Part shown: positions 1-4,718 of the stretch, piece after piece
Position numbering within the stretch: position 1 is the stretch's first letter
Layout: every line of letters starts with the position of its first letter
Assembly: GCA_023427925.1 (NCBI GenBank)
Contig: JAEYZS010000140.1
Location: forward strand, 1-10,888
DNA: 10,888 bases
Direction of reading: 5' to 3'
DNA from: Pseudomonadota bacterium
GTDB lineage: Bacteria; Bdellovibrionota; Bdellovibrionia; Bdellovibrionales; JAEYZS01
The notes under the pieces: model-generated
Databases searched by the model: none
Seen by the model: the letters and a program-made list of their open reading frames with translations, nothing else
Told to the model about the DNA's origin: nothing
Program-made: the position numbers and the translations under genes

Positions 1-1
1 G

Positions 2-319
2 TACAAGGGCGAATTAAATCATCTAGACACTTGGGGCAAAAGACGTCTCGGAAACCCAATCAAAAAAGAAAAAACAGGAATCTATTTCCACGCAACATTT
101 ACTGCGAACACTCAAGTTATCACTGAACTTGAGCGTACAATGAGAATTAACGACGACGTTCTAAGATATGTTCACATTAAATTAGATGAAGGAACTGATC
201 TTAATAAGCACGTTCAAGAATTCAAAGATTCTTTAAGCGCAGCTCAGGCTCGTGAAAAAGAAAGAGAAAAGAACTTCGAAAAGGCTCGCGCTCAAAGACA
301 AATGAAGCCTTCCGTATAA
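2..319 (+). CDS. rpsF: 30S ribosomal protein S6, 3' part (5' end outside window)
   Basis: This is the C-terminal 105 residues of ribosomal protein S6, a small-subunit protein that binds 16S rRNA as a partner of S18. The reading frame is open from base 2 and stops at TAA 317-319. The diagnostic S6 sequence LDTWGKRRLGNPIKK begins about eight residues in, followed by the strand GIYFHATF and the helix ITELERTMRINDDVLRY, all typical of the family. By comparison with E. coli S6, roughly 30 N-terminal residues lie outside the window. The end is a charged helical tail rich in Arg, Lys and Glu (about residues 78-103 of this fragment), as is common in S6. The next gene starts seven bases after the stop. 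Identification is secure; only the start is missing. Confidence 0.95.
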   Translation, partial: YKGELNHLDTWGKRRLGNPIKKEKTGIYFHATFTANTQVITELERTMRINDDVLRYVHIKLDEGTDLNKHVQEFKDSLSAAQAREKEREKNFEKARAQRQMKPSV

Positions 320-326
320 TTTTTGA

Positions 327-1190
327 ATGATTTCCAAAGAGAGAATTCTTTCAGCTCTGTTTTTACAGGTTTCCTGTGTTATTTTAACGATTAGCACAGG
401 AATTTTTGGAGCGGCACCGCTGCTCCTCCTTAGAAGGACTACTGACGCTCTCAATTTTCTGTTTTTGCAGTTTCTCACGATAACTATTGCACTTTATTTT
501 AAATCGCATTTGCTTGCTCTCACTCTGTTTTCCTTAGGCTTCCTCGTTTTCTGTTATGGATATTTGGAGAAGAAGCCGATTCTTTTTCGCTCTGTTATTT
601 CGGTGCTAATAAGCTCAACCATTTTCCTAGTCACTTTGTATTGTTGGATTTATTTTAAGGGGAGCTTAGACTTTTGGACTTGGATGGGAGATAAAGTCGA
701 ACTTTATTTTTCTCAGGCAAGAACGATTTTGGGCGATGTAAAAATGGACTTGGAGTCATTGACCTACCAGGTGCCTTCGCTTGTAGTGATGTTCTTTGCA
801 CTCGCTCTATGGATAGCGGTGTTGTTTGATGCTCGCTCTCAGCGTCGATTTGGTGTTGTTAAGCCTCAAATCGAAATTAAGAATTTTCGGACGCCAGAGG
901 CATTTATTTGGGTTGTGATAGTCTCGCTTTTGTTTTCATTCGTTAAGACGCCCGTGCCAGGGCTTCAGGAAGCAGCGTTGAATATACTTAACATCTCGCT
1001 TTTGTTGTACTTTTTTCAGGGACTTTCGGTGCTCTCTTATTTGATGGAGATATTAAGCTTTGGTTCATTGCTAAAGATGATCGTTTACTTTATATTTATA
1101 GCCCAGCTCCTGCTGCCGATTTGTCTCGGAATTTTGGATTTTTGGTTGAACTTTAGGAATAAAATATCTAAAAAAGACAGTCGGGTTTAG
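327..1190 (+). CDS. Polytopic inner-membrane protein, DUF2232 (YybS-like) family
   Basis: A 287-residue, strongly hydrophobic protein of unknown function. I see hydrophobic segments near residues 8-33, 41-57, 60-78, 87-109, 149-168, 190-206, 217-236 and 249-271, with an amphipathic, charged stretch at about 111-145 between the fourth and fifth. The C-terminal pattern (P190, then a hydrophobic segment, LNISLLLYFFQGLSVL at 221-236, and LGILDFWLNFRNK near 267-279) matches my recollection of DUF2232/YybS proteins. These often lie just upstream of rplI, which supports the call. The ATG at 327 is seven bases after rpsF and lacks a Shine-Dalgarno sequence, so translational coupling is likely. The family resembles substrate-binding membrane subunits of transporters, but no substrate can be inferred here. 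Confidence 0.75.
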   Translation: MISKERILSALFLQVSCVILTISTGIFGAAPLLLLRRTTDALNFLFLQFLTITIALYFKSHLLALTLFSLGFLVFCYGYLEKKPILFRSVISVLISSTIFLVTLYCWIYFKGSLDFWTWMGDKVELYFSQARTILGDVKMDLESLTYQVPSLVVMFFALALWIAVLFDARSQRRFGVVKPQIEIKNFRTPEAFIWVVIVSLLFSFVKTPVPGLQEAALNILNISLLLYFFQGLSVLSYLMEILSFGSLLKMIVYFIFIAQLLLPICLGILDFWLNFRNKISKKDSRV

Positions 1191-1236
1191 CCGGTACGAA
1201 TCAGGGGAATAACTCAAAACAAACAAGGATATATCC

Positions 1237-1680
1237 ATGAAAGTCATTTTAAAATCAGATGTTAAAAACGTAGGTAAAGTTGGCCAGTTGGTTAATGTAG
1301 CTACAGGGTTTGCAAGAAACTTTCTTTTTCCAAAAAATTTAGCAAGTGAAGCGACTGAAAAAAGACTTAAAGAATTTGAACACTTTAAAAGAATGGCAGA
1401 AGCAAAAAAGAAAAAAGCAGTTGGAGAAAAGAAAGAACTTCTTTCAAAAATCTCTGGCAAAACAGTGAGCTTTAAAATGAATGCTTCTGAAGCTGACAAA
1501 CTTTTCGGATCAATCTCTGCTGGCGATATCGCTCGTGAGCTAGAGAAGCAAGGTCTACCTGTTGATAGAAAAGATGTAATACTTGAAGACTCTATTAAAA
1601 TCTTGGGCCAACACAAAGCTGTTGTAAGCTTTGGCGAGGGTCTCCAAACAGAAATCCTTGTTTCTGTTGAGCGTGCGTAA
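1237..1680 (+). CDS. rplI: 50S ribosomal protein L9
   Basis: A 147-residue L9, the normal length for the family. L9 binds 23S rRNA near the L1 stalk and helps maintain reading-frame fidelity. The N-terminal domain (residues 1 to about 52) shows the signature MKVILKSDVKNVGKVG followed by GFARNFLFPKNLA. A long Lys/Glu-rich connecting helix follows (about 45-75), then the C-terminal domain (about 76-147) containing LFGSISAGDIA and the final strand LQTEILVSV. The start is well supported: AAGGA at 1225-1229 lies seven bases before the ATG. A 46-base spacer separates it from the membrane-protein gene, and dnaB follows after a hairpin. The rplI-dnaB order is common in bacteria. Confidence 0.97.
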   Translation: MKVILKSDVKNVGKVGQLVNVATGFARNFLFPKNLASEATEKRLKEFEHFKRMAEAKKKKAVGEKKELLSKISGKTVSFKMNASEADKLFGSISAGDIARELEKQGLPVDRKDVILEDSIKILGQHKAVVSFGEGLQTEILVSVERA

Positions 1681-1702
1681 TTAATTTTTTCATTTCATTC
1701 TG

Positions 1703-1730
1703 ATTGCGCCTTTTTAAAATGGGGCGCAAT
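1703..1730 (+). promoter_or_regulatory. Strong hairpin between rplI and dnaB
   Basis: ATTGCGCC at 1703-1710 is the exact reverse complement of GGCGCAAT at 1723-1730. Two further G-U pairs (1711-1722, 1712-1721) can close the stem, leaving an eight-base AT loop. There is no T tract straight after it, so it is not a clean intrinsic terminator. It ends 18 bases before the preferred dnaB start, and an alternative dnaB ATG (1719) lies in its loop. It could stabilise or process the mRNA, or modulate dnaB translation; the role is inferred only. Confidence 0.55.
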
Positions 1731-1748
1731 GAGGTCGCGGGGGTTTTA

Positions 1749-3158
1749 ATGAGAGTTCTTCCACACAACAATGAGGCAGAACAATCCATTTTAGGAAGCA
1801 TCATGCTTGAGCCCGATAAGTGGGATGAAGTAAGTGATGTAATCTCAGAAGAACATTTTTATAAAACCGCTCACAGAACTATATACGCCGCATTTCGCGA
1901 ATTAACACTTAAAGGTCAACCTATTGATATCCTCACGGTCTCTGAGCTATTAAAGCGCAAAGACGAACTAGAGCTTATTGGAGGATCAGCCTATCTTGCT
2001 GAAATTCTCAACCTGACTCCGACCACAGCAAATTTGAAAAGCTATGTCGATATTGTTGCAGAAAAGGCAATTTTAAGAAAGCTTATCACTGAGTGTAACG
2101 GCCTTGTTGCTAAAGCCTATGACGAGGACTACGAAGATATTGGCGCCTTTTTAGATGGAGCAGAATCAAAGATATTTTCTATTGCGGAAAAGAAAAAAGT
2201 CGATGGACTTGTTCCCGCAAATGAAATTTTAAAACTCAATATGCAGAAAATCGATGAGCTCTACAACTCCGGTGGAGTTGGCGTTACTGGGGTTACTTCT
2301 GGATTTACTGATCTTGATAAAATGACGGCTGGATTCCAACCAGGCGAATTAACGATCATTGCTGCCCGCCCGTCTATGGGTAAAACTGCGTTCAGCTTGA
2401 ATATTGCAACCAATGCCGCTGTTCGTGAAGGTAAAAAAGTTGCATATTTCTCTCTGGAAATGGGACAAGAGCAGCTCATGCTCAGGATGCTCGCAGCTGA
2501 ATCAAAAGTAGATATGTCACTAATGAGAGTCGGTAAAATCCCAGATTCTGCATGGCCTAAGCTGATTAATACTGTGAGCACTCTTAGCAAATCAGGTCTA
2601 TTTATTGATGAAACATCAGGGGTTAGCCCATTTGAAATCCGTGCGAAATGTCGAAGACTAAAAGCGACTCAAGGTCTCGATCTCATCATGGTCGACTACC
2701 TTCAATTGATGGATTTAAAACAAAAAGTTGAGAGCCGTGAACGCGCGGTCTCAGAAATTTCTAAAATGCTTAAAGCCATTGCCAAAGAACTTAAAGTTCC
2801 AGTGATCGCTCTAGCTCAGCTAAACCGTGGTGTGGAAGGCCGTTCTGATAGACGTCCAATGCTTTCGGATCTTCGCGAATCAGGCTCTATTGAGCAGGAT
2901 GCGGACGTTATTATGATGATCTATCGTGATGACTATTACGAACGCGAAAACTCTGAAGCAAAAGGCATTGCAGAAATCATCATAGGCAAGCAAAGAAACG
3001 GTCCGACTGGCGTTGTGAAGCTTGCTTGGCTTGCGCAATACGGTCAATTTGCGAATTTAGCTGCCGAAAGCCTTGCGCAATTCTCTCAGCCACCAAAAGA
3101 AGAAAAGTATCAACCGAAGCCAAAAGGACCTCTTCCAAACTTTGCGCCAGAAACATAA
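1749..3158 (+). CDS. dnaB: Replicative DNA helicase DnaB
   Basis: Hexameric 5'-3' helicase of the replication fork, 469 residues from the chosen start, close to the E. coli length. The N-terminal domain begins LPHNNEAEQSILGSIML and runs to about residue 150. The RecA-like domain carries Walker A (ARPSMGKT, residues 206-213), Walker B (DLIMVDYLQL, 311-320), the Q/R loop AQLNRGVEGR (356-365) and LSDLRESGSIEQDADV (372-387). No intein interrupts it. The C-terminal tail from about 445 is proline-rich. The frame stays open upstream to a TTG at 1704 and an ATG at 1719, but those lie inside or at the edge of a strong hairpin and have no ribosome-binding site. I therefore prefer the ATG at 1749, which is preceded by GGGGG (1739-1743, spacing five) and places the usual VLPHN-EAEQ motif at the N terminus. 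The start remains moderately uncertain. Confidence 0.95.
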   Translation: MRVLPHNNEAEQSILGSIMLEPDKWDEVSDVISEEHFYKTAHRTIYAAFRELTLKGQPIDILTVSELLKRKDELELIGGSAYLAEILNLTPTTANLKSYVDIVAEKAILRKLITECNGLVAKAYDEDYEDIGAFLDGAESKIFSIAEKKKVDGLVPANEILKLNMQKIDELYNSGGVGVTGVTSGFTDLDKMTAGFQPGELTIIAARPSMGKTAFSLNIATNAAVREGKKVAYFSLEMGQEQLMLRMLAAESKVDMSLMRVGKIPDSAWPKLINTVSTLSKSGLFIDETSGVSPFEIRAKCRRLKATQGLDLIMVDYLQLMDLKQKVESRERAVSEISKMLKAIAKELKVPVIALAQLNRGVEGRSDRRPMLSDLRESGSIEQDADVIMMIYRDDYYERENSEAKGIAEIIIGKQRNGPTGVVKLAWLAQYGQFANLAAESLAQFSQPPKEEKYQPKPKGPLPNFAPET

Positions 3159-3319
3159 TAGAGTTCGTGTTGTGCGAATCTCTGTTAAATTTCTGTTAAG
3201 AGTATCAAGGATTTACGAAGAGCCTGGCGGAAGGTCTAGTTTTCTTTAACGCTCGCCGAATCGATTAATAAACTAGCCATAATTTGATTTGATGTTGTCA
3301 TCCATAGAGAGGGGTTTTC
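3159..3319. other. Intergenic spacer with two imperfect inverted repeats and a weak promoter candidate
   Basis: The spacer follows dnaB. First, AGAGTTCG (3160-3167) can pair with CGAATCTCT (3175-3183) with one bulged T; the following sequence is T-rich but not a run, so it is at best a weak dnaB terminator. Second, CTAGTTT (3236-3242) is the exact reverse complement of AAACTAG (3270-3276), and flanking GG/CC pairs can extend it across one bulge. TCTGTTAA occurs twice (3181-3188, 3192-3199). A sigma70-like pair TTAACG (3246-3251) and TAAACT (3269-3274) with a 17-base spacer, four of six matches each, might drive the small downstream gene. All of these are weak readings. Confidence 0.35.
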
Positions 3320-3511
3320 ATGGATGATAATTTATTTGAACAAATTGTTAAAAGTACCGGGCTGCCTGAAGAGCTCATATCTCAAGATTTTCTCAAGAAA
3401 ATTAACGACAAGGGGTTTGAGAAAAATAACCTGACGTTAGATCAAATAAGAGACGTGCTAGCTGAATATTTGCAAGATGTGATTCTACAAGCGAGAGAAG
3501 AATATAAATAA
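3320..3511 (+). CDS. Small acidic protein of unknown function (63 residues)
   Basis: I do not recognise this protein. It is 63 residues, with no signal peptide, membrane segment, cysteine or metal-binding motif, so it is probably cytoplasmic. The residue pattern suggests three or more short helices: LFEQIVKSTG (5-14), EELISQDFLKKINDKG (17-32) and an acidic amphipathic C-terminal helix from LTLDQIRDVLAEYLQDVI (38-55) to the end. It looks like a small protein-interaction domain, but no function is claimed. Translation is credible: a purine-rich AGAGAGGGG (3306-3314) sits five bases before the ATG. It stands between dnaB and the convergent fis gene, separated from dnaB by 161 bases, so it may be its own transcription unit. 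Confidence 0.7.
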   Translation: MDDNLFEQIVKSTGLPEELISQDFLKKINDKGFEKNNLTLDQIRDVLAEYLQDVILQAREEYK

Positions 3512-3565
3512 ATTGTGGGCCTTTTGCCTGCTGTCGGATACAAATGACCCACTGATGTGTTGGAC

Positions 3566-3626
3566 CCAGTGTTGTCTAAAAATCCCAGCTGCTCGGCTCG
3601 CACCTGGAAGCTTTAAACAACACTGG
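3566..3626. other. Nested stem-loop element between convergent genes (terminator or small RNA candidate)
   Basis: CCAGTGTTGT (3566-3575) is the exact reverse complement of ACAACACTGG (3617-3626). Nested inside, after one mismatch, TAAA (3577-3580) pairs with TTTA (3612-3615), and CCAG (3585-3588) pairs with CTGG (3604-3607), leaving a GC-rich 15-base loop. The element lies between the 63-residue ORF (plus strand, ends 3511) and fis (minus strand, ends 3640), a natural place for a bidirectional terminator. Neither side has a run of T after the stem, though, so a structured RNA or an interspersed repeat is also possible. An upstream CACTG (3550-3554) can compete for CAGTG (3567-3571). Confidence 0.5.
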
Positions 3627-3639
3627 ATAATTACTAAAA

Positions 3640-3954
3640 TTAGGTTAACGAACGAACTTTAATTTTATATCCGTCCATTTTCTTTTTAAGAGTGTTTCTG
3701 TTGATACCAAGCATTTTTGCAGTCTTGACTTGGTTTCCGCGGTGAACTTTCAATGCAAGCTCAATGAGGGGCTTCTCTACTTGTTCCAAAACCACATCAT
3801 ACAATCCGTTTAATTCGACAGAAGTTTCTTGTTGTTCATCGAACAAAACTTCGAGTTTTGATCTTACAAGTTTTTCCAGGCTAACAGATTTCAAGTTAGC
3901 AACGAATAGATGGTTGGGTTGGAATGATTCAGAAGAAGCAGTTGTGTTGTCCAT
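3640..3954 (-). CDS. fis: Fis-family nucleoid-associated DNA-binding protein
   Basis: A 104-residue homolog of Fis, the homodimeric DNA-bending protein that shapes the nucleoid and tunes rRNA, tRNA and growth-phase genes in enterobacteria. Residues 51-97 follow E. coli Fis closely: LYDVVLEQVEKPLIELAL (dimer helices), then RGNQVKTAKMLGINRNTLKKKM, the C-terminal helix-turn-helix (about 72-93). The N-terminal 45 residues are divergent, as expected for the flexible arm that contacts partners such as Hin/Gin in E. coli. The frame continues upstream to an ATG at 3996 (118 residues), but that codon has no ribosome-binding site. The ATG at 3954 has AAGGGG nine bases upstream and gives a Fis-like length, so I chose it. 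It lies 60 bases downstream of queE on the same strand and is probably co-transcribed. Other short NtrC-type C-terminal domain proteins share this helix-turn-helix, but full-length similarity favours true Fis. Confidence 0.85.
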   Translation of the reverse strand: MDNTTASSESFQPNHLFVANLKSVSLEKLVRSKLEVLFDEQQETSVELNGLYDVVLEQVEKPLIELALKVHRGNQVKTAKMLGINRNTLKKKMDGYKIKVRSLT

Positions 3955-3963
3955 GTAGTGAGA

Positions 3964-3969
3964 CCCCTT
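3964..3969 (-). promoter_or_regulatory. Ribosome-binding site that decides the fis start
   Basis: On the minus strand the sequence reads AAGGGG, nine bases before the ATG at 3954. The in-frame upstream ATG at 3996 is preceded only by A-rich sequence with no such motif, so this site favours the 104-residue product over the 118-residue one. Confidence 0.6.
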
Positions 3970-4014
3970 TTCAGTAGTTAGAGTTTCAGTTTCCATTATT
4001 TTTTCGAAAGAGTG

Positions 4015-4650
4015 TTATACACCTTTTGTATCAGGAGGCCAGATATATTTATGCATTTGCAACTGCATTCTTGCTTGACTTCCGCTTTTTAGGATCCATC
4101 GAGCAAGTTGTTGCTCTTCGATCACACCGAAGCTTGGGCTGAGCAAGACACTCTGTCCACTTGAGAGGTGTGTTTTTACAAAATTTTCGGCCCAAAGAAA
4201 ATCTTTTTCTGAACAAATCACGAATTTAAATTCGTCCTTCTCGGTGGAGTAATTTAAATTTTTCATTACAAAGGTATCTGCTGCACCGCTATCTGGTGTT
4301 TTTACATCTATAATTTTCTTGACTCGTTTATCGACGTTCTCACAAGTAACAGCCCCGCTTGTTTCCAGCGAAACGTTGTAATCCATATCGCAAAGTTTAG
4401 TCATGAGATCATTGATTTTAATTTGGGAAAGGGGCTCTCCCCCGGTAATACAAACATACTTAGTAGGAAAAGATTTTATCATCTCAATAATTTGATCTTG
4501 CGAGATCTTTTCTCCCTCATAATAAGCATATTGAGTGTCGCAATATGTACATCTCAACGGACATCCGCTGGTGCGAACAAAAACAGTTGGAAAACCCACA
4601 TAACTGGACTCACCTTGAATGCTAAAGAATATCTCGTTGATTTTTATCAT
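4015..4650 (-). CDS. queE: 7-carboxy-7-deazaguanine synthase QueE (radical SAM)
   Basis: QueE converts 6-carboxy-5,6,7,8-tetrahydropterin to 7-carboxy-7-deazaguanine in the pathway to queuosine, the modified base in GUN-anticodon tRNAs. The protein has 211 residues, a normal length. The N terminus INEIFFSIQGESSYVGFPTVF is QueE-typical. The radical SAM cluster motif is C30-x3-C34-x2-C37 in SGCPLRCTYCDTQYAY, with the QueE-characteristic T39 after D38. GGEPL (70-74) contacts SAM, ETSG (96-99) and DVKTPDSG (115-122) fit the substrate and SAM pocket, and QMHKYIWPP (198-206) is the conserved C-terminal motif. No other preQ1 gene (queC, queD, queF) is in the window. The ATG at 4650 has only a weak GAGAAATTC stretch upstream. 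Identification is secure. Confidence 0.95.
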   Translation of the reverse strand: MIKINEIFFSIQGESSYVGFPTVFVRTSGCPLRCTYCDTQYAYYEGEKISQDQIIEMIKSFPTKYVCITGGEPLSQIKINDLMTKLCDMDYNVSLETSGAVTCENVDKRVKKIIDVKTPDSGAADTFVMKNLNYSTEKDEFKFVICSEKDFLWAENFVKTHLSSGQSVLLSPSFGVIEEQQLARWILKSGSQARMQLQMHKYIWPPDTKGV

Positions 4651-4674
4651 GAATTTCTCGATTAAAGTCCTAAA

Positions 4675-4703
4675 GATTTAAAAGCCCCGACTACCAAAGT
4701 CAA
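4675..4703 (-). promoter_or_regulatory. Candidate sigma70-type promoter for queE-fis
   Basis: Reading the minus strand, TTGACT (4703-4698, five of six matches to the -35 consensus) is followed after exactly 17 bases by TAAATC (4680-4675), a weak -10 with three matches; shifting by one gives TTTAAA. Transcription would start near 4668, giving a leader of about 18 bases before the queE ATG at 4650. The position in the 68-base gap between queE and the divergent ftsK makes it plausible. The -10 is poor, so confidence is limited. I saw no convincing promoter for ftsK in the same gap. Confidence 0.4.
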
Positions 4704-4718
4704 TACAAGTTCCGTATC

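Noticed and set aside
1071..1616. Long minus-strand open frame opposite the membrane-protein gene end and rplI
   Set aside because: It lies antisense to the clearly coding rplI, has no family resemblance, and its Ser/Phe-rich composition is that of a reverse-complement shadow.
1704..1748. N-terminal extension of DnaB from the TTG at 1704 or ATG at 1719
   Set aside because: Both codons lie in a hairpin without a ribosome-binding site, and the extra residues precede the normal DnaB N-terminal motif.
3566..3626. Integron attC site, because of an imperfect inverted repeat of suitable length
   Set aside because: The end boxes do not fit: attC needs RYYYAAC and GTTRRRY in the opposite order, and no cassette structure or integrase is present.
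3623..3650. Possible XerC/XerD dif-like site; TTAGGTTAACG resembles the XerD arm TTATGTTAAAT of E. coli dif
   Set aside because: The XerC arm six bases upstream matches poorly (about four of eleven), and the right arm overlaps the end of fis, so the resemblance is most likely chance.
4651..4718. ftsK promoter in the divergent gap
   Set aside because: I found no plus-strand -35/-10 pair with acceptable spacing and match; only the minus-strand candidate was worth listing.
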